From Pseudolysobacter antarcticus (GTDB lineage: Bacteria; Pseudomonadota; Gammaproteobacteria; Xanthomonadales; Rhodanobacteraceae), in assembly GCF_004168365.1 (NCBI RefSeq), contig NZ_CP035704.1, positions 1,426,001-1,490,000 of the forward strand: a stretch of DNA of 64,000 nucleotides, read 5' to 3'. A program made the translations under genes and the position numbers. Shown piece by piece: positions 56,786 to 64,000 of the stretch. The stretch's first letter is position 1. Each line of letters begins with the position of its first letter. Below the pieces are notes generated by a model. It had not been told where the DNA came from. It did no database searches and was given only the letters and a program-made list of their open reading frames with translations.

Positions 56786-57349
56786 TCAGCTCGTTTCGCC
56801 GTCCGAGTCGGTTGTTTCGATGTCGCTTTCGATGGAATCACCATCGCCCGAAAACAGCGCACGCAATTCCTTGAACAAGGTGCGGCTCGCGGTCGGTGGC
56901 TTGTTCGCATGCGCATCGTCGCGCGCCTGACGCACGAGTGTGCGCAGATGCTGGCGATCGGCGTGCGGAAAATGTTGCAGCAGGTCGGACAACGCGCTGT
57001 CGCCATCGTTGATCAGGCGTTCGCGCCAGCCTTCGAGGCGATGCAATTCGGCAGTTTCGCGACGCATGCTGTCGCGGTCCTGCGTCAGCGCCTGGCGCAG
57101 CGGTTCGAGTTCTTCCTCGCGGCGGCGCATCTGCTTGGCGAGAAACTGAATCTGGCGTTTGCGCGCAATCTGCTGGGTGATGCGGCGCGCGCGTTGGACT
57201 TCCTCCCGCAGTTCGTCGGAGAGCGGCAGTTTGCCGAGTTGCGATTCGGGCAACGCAACGATGGCTTCGGCCAGCTTGAACACATCCAGCGCCTCGCGGC
57301 GTAGCTGGCTGCGACTGGGTTCTTCGAACTCTTGATCTTCGGTATGCAT
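56786..57349 (-). CDS. darP: Ribosome-associated protein DarP (YjgA, DUF615)
   Basis: This 187-residue, mostly helical protein binds late 50S precursors and helps the maturation of the peptidyl-transferase region. The family start SRSQLRREALDVFKLAEAIV, then LPLSDELREEVQRAR and a Arg/Glu-rich middle, are typical. The C-terminus is acidic. It is divergent from pmbA across only 33 bases, so the promoters overlap, as in E. coli yjgA-pmbA. Confidence 0.95.
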   Translation of the reverse strand: MHTEDQEFEEPSRSQLRREALDVFKLAEAIVALPESQLGKLPLSDELREEVQRARRITQQIARKRQIQFLAKQMRRREEELEPLRQALTQDRDSMRRETAELHRLEGWRERLINDGDSALSDLLQHFPHADRQHLRTLVRQARDDAHANKPPTASRTLFKELRALFSGDGDSIESDIETTDSDGETS

Positions 57350-57382
57350 GATTTGTCAGTGTAAGAATTCAGCAAAGGATAC

Positions 57383-58738
57383 GTGGTGAACGAACTATCA
57401 GCAAAAACCGACACCAGCGAGGCCCAGCTCGACCGCCTCGCGCAGGTGTGCGAAGACGTATTAAAACGCTGCCGCGCGGCCGGTGCGAGCCAGGCCGAAG
57501 TCGGCGCAAGCATCGACAGCGGACTCAACGTCGGCGTGCGTCTCGGCGAAGTCGAAACCATCGAACATACGCGCGATCGTTCGCTCGCGATCACGGTGTA
57601 TTTCGGCAAACGCAAAGGCTCGGCCAGCACCGCCGATCTGCAGCCTGAATCGATCGCGACTACAGTCGAACAGGCATGCGCGATCGCGCGCTACACCGAG
57701 GACGACGAATGTTCCGGACTTGCCGATGCCGACCGCATGGCGCGCGAGCAGCCGGATCTCGACTTGTGGCATCCGTGGAATGTTTCGCCGGAACAAGCAA
57801 TCACGCTCGGTCTGGAAATCGAAGACGCTGGGCGTGCGCGTGCCGGCATCAGCAACTCCGAAGGCGCATCAGTGCAGGCCGGCGAAATTCTTGCCGTCAC
57901 TGGAAATTCGCATGGCTTTCTTGCGCGCGAACGAGTCACGCGGCACATGTTGTCGTGCGCGTTGCTGGCCGAAGACGAGAACGGCATGCAGCGCGATTAC
58001 TGGTACGAATCGGTACGCGCCGCCGAGGACTTTCCCGACGCAAAACTGATCGGCAACAACGCCGCGCGACGCACACTGGAACGACTCGGTGCACGCCAGC
58101 TTTCGACCCGCAGTTGTCCAGTGTTGTTTGCGCCGGAAGTCGCGCGTGGCCTGATCGGACATTTGTTGTCGGCGGTCAGCGGCGGCGCTTTATATCGCAA
58201 GTCGACTTTCCTGCTCGATCATGTTGGCAAGAAAATCCTGCCGGACTTCATGGAAATCGTCGAACGCCCGTTCATCAAGCGTGGCCACGGATCTAGCAGT
58301 TTCGATGCCGAGGGCGTCGCGACGGTGGATAGCGACCTCATTCGCGATGGCGTGTTGACGCGTTACATCCTGTCGAGTTATTCCGCGCGCAAACTCGGGC
58401 TGTCGAGCACCGGCAATGCCGGCGGCGTGCACAATATTCTGGTCAAGCCCGGTACTGACGATCTGCGCGCGATGCTCAAGAATCTCGGCACCGGTTTGTT
58501 CGTCACCGATGTGATGGGGCAGGGTGTGTCGATCATCACAGGCGATTATTCGCGTGGTGCATCGGGTTTCTGGGTCGAGAACGGCGAAATCGTTTATCCG
58601 GTCGAGGAGATCACGATCGCCTCGAACTTGCGCGAGATGTATACGAACATCCGTGCGATCGGCAGCGATGTCGATCCGCGCTCGCATATTCTTTGTGGTT
58701 CGATTCTGGTCGACAAGATGATGTTGGCGGGTAGCTGA
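57383..58738 (+). CDS. pmbA: Metalloprotease-associated protein PmbA (TldE)
   Basis: This 451-residue partner of TldD is related in sequence but lacks the HExxxH motif. It forms the heterodimeric protease. Conserved blocks include GVRLGEVETIEHTRDRS, FLLDHVGKKILPDF and ILSSYSARKLGL with TGNAGG. GTG 57383 is chosen, next to a second GTG, after AAGGA. It is the last conserved block gene before the AT-rich insert. Confidence 0.96.
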   Translation: MVNELSAKTDTSEAQLDRLAQVCEDVLKRCRAAGASQAEVGASIDSGLNVGVRLGEVETIEHTRDRSLAITVYFGKRKGSASTADLQPESIATTVEQACAIARYTEDDECSGLADADRMAREQPDLDLWHPWNVSPEQAITLGLEIEDAGRARAGISNSEGASVQAGEILAVTGNSHGFLARERVTRHMLSCALLAEDENGMQRDYWYESVRAAEDFPDAKLIGNNAARRTLERLGARQLSTRSCPVLFAPEVARGLIGHLLSAVSGGALYRKSTFLLDHVGKKILPDFMEIVERPFIKRGHGSSSFDAEGVATVDSDLIRDGVLTRYILSSYSARKLGLSSTGNAGGVHNILVKPGTDDLRAMLKNLGTGLFVTDVMGQGVSIITGDYSRGASGFWVENGEIVYPVEEITIASNLREMYTNIRAIGSDVDPRSHILCGSILVDKMMLAGS

Positions 58739-58768
58739 TTGGTGCGGCTGGAGCTTGGAATGCGTCGG

Positions 58769-59941
58769 CTAATTGGTTTTTTGGCTTAGAATTCTGTCTA
58801 TTGAATCCATAATATTGGATATTGTGGAAATTGTTTTGTCAATCTCGTCAATAAAAATGTCTTGTGCACTGCCAACCGCGCGTTTCGCGCGATTCAATTC
58901 GGTAGTAAGTCGCGGGAATGCAGCAAATGTCTTTTTGAAACCAATCATGGAGTTTCTACAATTACTCATGGTTGTTGAGAAGGTTTCAAGACTGCTGTGG
59001 AGAGAGATAAGTTGAGTATCATTCGTGTTGTTAAAGTCTTGTTGTAGAATTATAGACTTACCAAGCGCGTCGTACGCTGCGCTTTGGGATTTGGAAATCG
59101 ATTCAGATTGTTCGGTCATTGATTTTGCGTAAGTATTCATATCTTCCGCAGACATTTTCATTATATTTCTCGCGGCTTTCCTGTCGATCGGCTGTTCGAG
59201 TTCAGAAATAGCTTTCGTCCTTCGCTCCATTTGTCTTGTAAAGAGATTCGCGGCTTCTGTTATTGTGTCTAAAATTAAGCTTGTTTCAGCAGTTCTGGAT
59301 TCAAATATTTCAATGTAATCTAGATAGCCTAGCTCATCTTCATCTTCATTATATGGATTATCTATAGTGGGTTTAGTCTGAATTTGCGTCGTAAGCGTCT
59401 TTGATGTGGAGCTGGAAAATTTCCTGACCAAAGCCGCAAGATGTGTTCGAAGCGATACCTTGAACTGGTCTTGACTATCAAATACAGAGTACAAACCGCC
59501 CATCGCAGCGATTGAATGCTTGAAATCCTGTACTTTCTGCATTTGATGCATGTCGAATTTAGATGGTGCAATGGGAGTATCTTTAAAATAAATCATTATC
59601 TCGGGAGCGATTGAGTTCGATTTAAATCTTTCGTAAGCTCGATTAAACTCTTCAATTGTTCCGGACTGCGCTCTTGGTGTTTGCGTGCCTATTCTTCGCC
59701 AAAGTATTCCTATAAAAACGTCATATCCATCACCAATTTGTCGATTTATGATTTCTTGTGGGTCTTGAGAAAATTCCGGACGTGTATCGGTCTCCCATTT
59801 CAGTAGTTCAAAAACTACTCCGTATTCTCTTGCTACGTTACGGTTTACTTCGGTGATGGCGTTTTCAAGAATCTCTCTTTCAGGAAAAACGTCTGATGGG
59901 GAAGATGCGAAGACCTGAACAATCGTTGCCGTTCTGGGCAT
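58769..59941 (-). CDS. AT-rich DUF4062 protein with helical tail, possibly acquired
   Basis: The product has 390 residues from MPRTATIVQVFASS. The frame stays open upstream to 60091 but without a good start. Residues 7-100 match the DUF4062 pattern: VQVFASSPSDVFPEREILE, then DGYDVFIGILWRRIG and FNRAYERF. No STAND NTPase domain follows, although DUF4062 often fronts one. The C-terminal half (from about 190) is long helices rich in Gln/Ser/Asp, with no obvious membrane segment. Two sampled 60-base rows are 27% and 38% GC against 58% in pmbA. It stands alone, opposite to its neighbours. The function is unknown and a defence role is only a guess. Confidence 0.8.
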   Translation of the reverse strand: MPRTATIVQVFASSPSDVFPEREILENAITEVNRNVAREYGVVFELLKWETDTRPEFSQDPQEIINRQIGDGYDVFIGILWRRIGTQTPRAQSGTIEEFNRAYERFKSNSIAPEIMIYFKDTPIAPSKFDMHQMQKVQDFKHSIAAMGGLYSVFDSQDQFKVSLRTHLAALVRKFSSSTSKTLTTQIQTKPTIDNPYNEDEDELGYLDYIEIFESRTAETSLILDTITEAANLFTRQMERRTKAISELEQPIDRKAARNIMKMSAEDMNTYAKSMTEQSESISKSQSAAYDALGKSIILQQDFNNTNDTQLISLHSSLETFSTTMSNCRNSMIGFKKTFAAFPRLTTELNRAKRAVGSAQDIFIDEIDKTISTISNIMDSIDRILSQKTN

Positions 59942-60214
59942 ATTCTTGGCCAATTTAGCTGAGCAGATTTGAATAGCCCACTTATTACACATTATAAATA
60001 TTAAGTCTAGTCGGTTGCGGCGATTCTTTGTGGTGCCTCTCGTTTCGAGTGCGATAGAGGTTCGTTCGCACCATTCGTCACGTTTTGGCAACTCAGTAAC
60101 GTGGCAGAATGTGGAGTCAGACTGAGGATCAAGCGCTTATGCGCTAACAACCGGCCTCCGCAACACCGAAGGTTGTGGCAATTTTTAAATCCTTACCCCT
60201 AAACAGGAAGAACT

Positions 60215-60763
60215 ATGCGTACTCTTGGATTCATGCTTGCGGCATCCCTCGCGTTCTCCGGCGTGACATTTGCTGCCGATGCTCCGGCCGCAGGCCCTGC
60301 CGACGGTCAATCAGCACCGGCTTTCAAGTTGCAGGATCAGCACGGCAAGACTCAGGAGCTCAGCCAGTACAAAGGCAAATGGTTGGTGCTGTATTTTTAT
60401 CCGAAGGACGATACGCCGGGCTGCACGACCGAGGCCTGCACGTTTCGCGACGACGTGATCAAGCTGCACAAGGCTGGTGCGGAAGTGCTGGGTGTGAGTC
60501 TGGACGATGTCAAATCACATGCGGCATTCGCCGAGAAATATCATCTGCCATTTCCGATCCTGTCGGATAACACGCAGGAAGCGGCGAAAGCCTACGGCGT
60601 GCTGACGACCGCCAAGTCTGGGGTTTCCTACGCGCGTCGCGAGACCTTTCTGGTTGATCCGAAAGGCGTGATCGCCAAGCATTACAAGGATGTCGATCCG
60701 AAGGAAAATTCAGCACAGGTGTTGAGTGATCTTGCCGACCTGCAGGCCAAGACCAAAAGCTGA
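60215..60763 (+). CDS. Periplasmic BCP/PrxQ-type peroxiredoxin
   Basis: This 182-residue protein has a signal peptide (MRTLGFMLAASLAFSGVTFA) after AGGA. The thioredoxin-like peroxiredoxin fold carries TPGCTTEACTF, with peroxidatic Cys70 and resolving Cys75 spaced five apart as in BCP. It reduces hydroperoxides, here probably in the periplasm, which is unusual because most BCP are cytosolic. A bidirectional terminator separates it from cysK. Confidence 0.92.
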   Translation: MRTLGFMLAASLAFSGVTFAADAPAAGPADGQSAPAFKLQDQHGKTQELSQYKGKWLVLYFYPKDDTPGCTTEACTFRDDVIKLHKAGAEVLGVSLDDVKSHAAFAEKYHLPFPILSDNTQEAAKAYGVLTTAKSGVSYARRETFLVDPKGVIAKHYKDVDPKENSAQVLSDLADLQAKTKS

Positions 60764-60822
60764 CAAAACACGCTTGAAATCACTATCGCCGAAGAATTTC
60801 GGCAATAGAGCCAACTTATAAA

Positions 60823-60860
60823 AAATCGCCCAGCGCGTTCATCGACGCGCTGGGCGATTT
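60823..60860. terminator. Bidirectional terminator between peroxiredoxin and cysK
   Basis: A perfect 16-bp stem, AAATCGCCCAGCGCGT paired with 60845-60860, has a six-base loop. A-run and T-run flank both sides, so it can end both convergent transcripts. Confidence 0.9.
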
Positions 60861-60870
60861 GCTATCGGGC

Positions 60871-61824
60871 CTACAATCCGTTCAACCACTCGTCGTCCGA
60901 ACCTTCGTTGACACCCTCGAACAGGAACGTGCTCAGATAACGTTCGCCAGTGTCCGGCAGCATCGACAGGATCACCGAACCTTGCGGCGCTTTCTCCGCA
61001 ACCTTCAGCGCGGCAGCGAGCGTGGCACCCGACGAAATGCCGGCGAAAATGCCTTCCTCGCGTGCGAGTCGCAGTGACGTATCGCGCGCCAGCACATCGT
61101 CGATCAGCACGATTTCATCGGCAATTGTTCGGCTCAATACTTTCGGCAGGAAGTCCGGCGTCCAGCCCTGGATCTTATGCGGTTTCCATTCCTGCCCCGA
61201 CAGCAATGCGGCGCCAGCGGGCTCGGTGGCGATGATCTTGATATCTGGTCGCGCGAGTTTCAGGATTTCGCCCGCGCCGGAAATCGTACCGCCGGTGCCC
61301 CAGCCGCTGACAAAATAATCGAGCCGCTTGCCGGCAAAATCGCTGAGGATTTCCGGGCCGGTGGTGTTGCGATGCCAGGCCGGATTGGCCGGATTATCGA
61401 ACTGCCTGGTCAGAAACCAGCCGTGCTTGGCGGCGAGTTCCTCGGCCTTGCGCACCATGCCGCTACCGCGTTCCGCCGCCGGCGTGAGTATCACCTTGCC
61501 GCCGAAAGCGCGGATCAGTTTGCGCCGTTCGATCGAAAACGATTCGGCCATGACCGCAACAAAAGGATAACCGCGCGACGCTGCGACCATCGCCAGCGCG
61601 ACGCCGGTATTGCCCGACGTGGCTTCGATGATGGTCTGGCCGGGTTTGAGCGCGCCGGATTTTTCCGCATCGAGCACCACCGCGAGCGCGAGACGATCTT
61701 TAACCGACGACGCCGGATTGAAAGATTCAACCTTGACGTAAACATCCACACCCAGCGGCGGCAGGCGATGCAATTTGACGACAGGCGTATTGCCGATCGT
61801 GTCGAGAATATTCTGATAGATCAT
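60871..61824 (-). CDS. cysK: Cysteine synthase A
   Basis: This 317-residue PLP enzyme makes cysteine from O-acetylserine and sulfide. The PLP lysine is Lys42 (NPASSVKDRLAL). TSGNTGVALA is the substrate-binding loop and GWGTGGTISG holds the phosphate. It ends DDEWLNGL, close to the C-terminal Ile tail used to bind CysE, though here the terminal residue is Leu. ATG 61824 follows GGAG. With cysG and cysB-like genes it forms a sulfur region. Confidence 0.96.
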   Translation of the reverse strand: MIYQNILDTIGNTPVVKLHRLPPLGVDVYVKVESFNPASSVKDRLALAVVLDAEKSGALKPGQTIIEATSGNTGVALAMVAASRGYPFVAVMAESFSIERRKLIRAFGGKVILTPAAERGSGMVRKAEELAAKHGWFLTRQFDNPANPAWHRNTTGPEILSDFAGKRLDYFVSGWGTGGTISGAGEILKLARPDIKIIATEPAGAALLSGQEWKPHKIQGWTPDFLPKVLSRTIADEIVLIDDVLARDTSLRLAREEGIFAGISSGATLAAALKVAEKAPQGSVILSMLPDTGERYLSTFLFEGVNEGSDDEWLNGL

Positions 61825-62013
61825 GGCGTTCTCCGAAGCTGTTCGAGTTTTAAGGTGATCAGAGTTTGTTTGCTGTGACCCGATTGTCGATCCTGTGTCT
61901 CGATTCGGGCAAGCTTTTGCTCGTCGTTACAGTCTGCACGGATGAGCTTCTCAACAGCGAAGCCGATCAATGACGGACGCTAGTGCTTAAAAGTCAAAAA
62001 GTGCTGCACGGGT

Positions 62014-63453
62014 CTACGCAGCATGCGCCAGCAAGGTTACGTTTTCCACGCTAGCATCGCCATCAATCACCGGCGCACCAAACCACGCGAGCTGCGTGGC
62101 GAATGCCGCTACTTCGCCGATGATCAGCATCGCTGGCGAGCGCACCTGATGCCGCTGTGCGATCAGATCGAGCTGACCGAGACTGCCGCTGATCACACGC
62201 TGATCGGGGCGACTGCCGTTTTCGATCAACGCAAACGGTGTATCTGCGCCACGTCCGTGCGCGATGAGTTTTTCGCGCAGCGTTTCGAGCCGCGCCACGC
62301 CCATGTAGACCGCGAGGGTTTGTTTTTCCTGCGCGAGCGCGCGCCAGTCCAAAGTATCTAGCGAGCTCTGGCAATGCGCAGTGACGAGTCGCAATGATTG
62401 CGCGTGATCGCGATGTGTCAGCGGAATGCCGGCGTACGCCGCGCATGCGGCTGCAGCGGTGATGCCGGGTACGACTTCATAATCGATGTCGTGCGCGTGC
62501 AGGTATTCAAGTTCTTCGCCGCCGCGACCGAAGATAAACGAGTCGCCGCCCTTGAGCCGCACGACACGTTTGCCGGCGCGCGCGTGCTCGACGAGAAGTT
62601 CGTTGATGCGTCCTTGCGTGGTGTGATGTGTGCCGGATTCTTTGCCGGTTTGGATGCGCTCGGCATCGCGCCGCGCAAGATCGAGCACCTCGCGGCTGAC
62701 CAGTCGATCATGCAGAATCACGTCGGCTTCCTGCAGGCATCGCAGCGCGCGAATCGTCAGCAGGCCCGGATCGCCCGGTCCGGCGCCGACCAGCGCGACG
62801 CGCCCGATATTGATCGTCGCATCGGCATTTTTCAGTGCGCTATCGAGCAACTGTTCGGCATGCTGATCGCGTCCGGCCGCGACCGCCGTAGCGACCGGAC
62901 CGACCAGCAGTGCCTCCCAGAAGCGCCGGCGTTGCGTCACGGTATCGAAGCGCGCGCGCACGGCGACTCGCGCTCGCTCAGCGAGCAGCGCAAGTTTTCC
63001 CACAGAATGATCCAGCAGTATTTCAAAACGTTCGCGCAGCATGCGTGCGAGCACCGGCGCGGCACCGCCGCTGGAGATTGCGATCATGATTGGCGAGCGA
63101 TCGACGATCGCTGGCACGATGAAGTTGCACAGTTGCGGATTGTCGACCACATTGACCAGTATTCCGCGTGCGTGCGCGTCGAGCGAAACCCGACGATTGA
63201 CAGCGCTATCGTTGCTCGCGGCAATCACCAGAACGCGATCATCGAGCCAGCTTGATTGGTAATCACCGGGCAGATATCGCAGTCGCCCTTGCTGTTCGAG
63301 CGCACGCAATTCGGCATTCAACTCGGGCGCGCCGATGCTGACATCCGCGCCGGCGGCGAGCAGCGTTTCGGCCTTGCGCGCAGCCACGCTACCGCCGCCC
63401 ACGACCAGGACGTGGCGTTTTTGCAGGTCGGCGAACAGCGGGTAAAATCTCAT
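62014..63453 (-). CDS. cysG: Siroheme synthase (trifunctional)
   Basis: This 479-residue fusion makes siroheme for sulfite and nitrite reductase. The N-terminal precorrin-2 dehydrogenase/ferrochelatase half (about 1-150) has [19 protein letters not shown]. The C-terminal uroporphyrinogen III methyltransferase half (about 215-460) has [34 protein letters not shown] and [20 protein letters not shown]. Length matches E. coli CysG (457) plus a short extension. It lies between cysK and the cysB-like gene. Confidence 0.97.
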   Translation of the reverse strand: MRFYPLFADLQKRHVLVVGGGSVAARKAETLLAAGADVSIGAPELNAELRALEQQGRLRYLPGDYQSSWLDDRVLVIAASNDSAVNRRVSLDAHARGILVNVVDNPQLCNFIVPAIVDRSPIMIAISSGGAAPVLARMLRERFEILLDHSVGKLALLAERARVAVRARFDTVTQRRRFWEALLVGPVATAVAAGRDQHAEQLLDSALKNADATINIGRVALVGAGPGDPGLLTIRALRCLQEADVILHDRLVSREVLDLARRDAERIQTGKESGTHHTTQGRINELLVEHARAGKRVVRLKGGDSFIFGRGGEELEYLHAHDIDYEVVPGITAAAACAAYAGIPLTHRDHAQSLRLVTAHCQSSLDTLDWRALAQEKQTLAVYMGVARLETLREKLIAHGRGADTPFALIENGSRPDQRVISGSLGQLDLIAQRHQVRSPAMLIIGEVAAFATQLAWFGAPVIDGDASVENVTLLAHAA

Positions 63454-63668
63454 CTCAATCCTGTGCTGAACCCGCGCGTTCAGTGCATGCCGCGGGTAAG
63501 TCGATGCGCGATAGTTTCAATGAGTACACGCTAATCCTCTATGGCGCCAACGAGAAATGACATCTGCATCGCGACTTATGCCGGCAGGTTATGGGTACTG
63601 TCAAAATCGTTTGGACGTCTATACGTCCCGGGTTGGACGGCATCCGGGGCATCAGCTAGGATGCCGAC

Positions 63669-64000
63669 ATGACACTCAATCAACTTCGATTTTTCGTGGC
63701 GATTGCCGATTCCGGCCTGAACATTACGCTTGCGGCCGAACGCGTGCACGCCACCCAGCCGGGCCTTTCCAAGCAGCTCAAGCAACTAGAAGACGAGCTC
63801 GGTTTTGCGTTGTTCACGCGCAAGGGCAAAAGCCTCAACAGCATTACCCAGACCGGTGAGGATGTGCTGACGCGGGCGCGCGTGATTCTCGAAGAGGCGC
63901 GCAATATCCGCGCGCTGGCAGCGAATCTGCGCAACGAAGCCGAAGGCGCCTTGCGCATCGCCACCGTGCATACCCAGGCGCGATTTGTACTGCCTCATAT
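63669..64000 (+). CDS. cysB: CysB-like LysR regulator, N-terminal part
   Basis: 110 codons are visible before the window edge. The LysR helix-turn-helix is clear: MTLNQLRFFVAIADSGLNIT, then LAAERVHATQPGLSKQLKQLE and ELGFALFTRKGKSL. The sequence after it, VHTQARFVLP, is typical of CysB/Cbl, which sense N-acetylserine or sulfate. It is divergent from cysG, 215 bases apart, so it probably controls the sulfur genes. The gene continues past 64000. Confidence 0.85.
   Translation, partial: MTLNQLRFFVAIADSGLNITLAAERVHATQPGLSKQLKQLEDELGFALFTRKGKSLNSITQTGEDVLTRARVILEEARNIRALAANLRNEAEGALRIATVHTQARFVLPH

Noticed and set aside
60092-60214. Possible tRNA or attachment site beside the AT-rich gene
   Set aside because: I looked for a cloverleaf or direct repeats flanking 58769-60091 and found neither.

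Overview
The window reads as ordinary chromosome of a high-GC gammaproteobacterium, most likely a Xanthomonadales member near the Rhodanobacteraceae (Dokdonella/Rudaea-like). The reasons are the order leuS-lptE-holA-nadD-rsfS-rlmH followed by maf-rng-yhdP-tldD-darP(yjgA)-pmbA, the many secreted peptidases, paired REP-like palindromes and secreted proteins ending in or near FxxxFE. The taxonomic call is inference. I see no rRNA, tRNA, CRISPR array, integrase or prophage.

Left part (1-6900): a truncated membrane-protein start, a GFA-domain protein, then a decayed second copy of ilvA split by a complete 849-bp IS5-family (IS427-type) element with 16-bp inverted repeats and a TTA target duplication. 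A repeat-rich secreted protein and a small secreted partner follow, then an IS4 transposase scrap and the intact ilvA. From 6913 to 15413 four M13 (neprilysin/PepO) zinc metallopeptidases lie head to tail on the minus strand, all with intact zinc motifs and signal peptides, with a terminator before the last one.

Middle part (15700-38650): a Sel1-repeat protein, a GST whose ribosome binding site and start codon lie in a 12-bp stem, a P-type cation ATPase, cytochrome b561 and a DUF502 membrane protein. Next come a LuxR-type regulator beside a perfect 19-bp dyad and a giant glycine-rich secreted protein that joins a CSLREA/beta-helix region to a metalloprotease-like end. A VOC protein, a LOG phosphoribohydrolase, a CnoX-like thioredoxin, an exported amidohydrolase with a divergent AraC regulator and an exported aspartyl protease with a PDZ domain follow. 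A DUF2975/XRE pair sits behind a 27-bp operator-like palindrome. A three-gene surface cluster closes the region: beta-helix lipoprotein, diheme cytochrome lipoprotein and TonB-dependent receptor.

Right part (38966-64000): the conserved housekeeping block for leucyl-tRNA charging, LPS export, DNA polymerase clamp loading, NAD synthesis and ribosome maturation. It is interrupted by two small membrane-protein genes and by a Tat-exported phosphoesterase divergent from an ECF sigma/anti-sigma pair. Downstream of pmbA a single AT-rich gene with an N-terminal DUF4062 domain and a long helical tail is the clearest foreign insert and the best candidate for an undescribed (possibly defence) protein. 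The window ends with a periplasmic peroxiredoxin and cysteine/sulfur genes (cysK, cysG, start of a cysB-like LysR gene).
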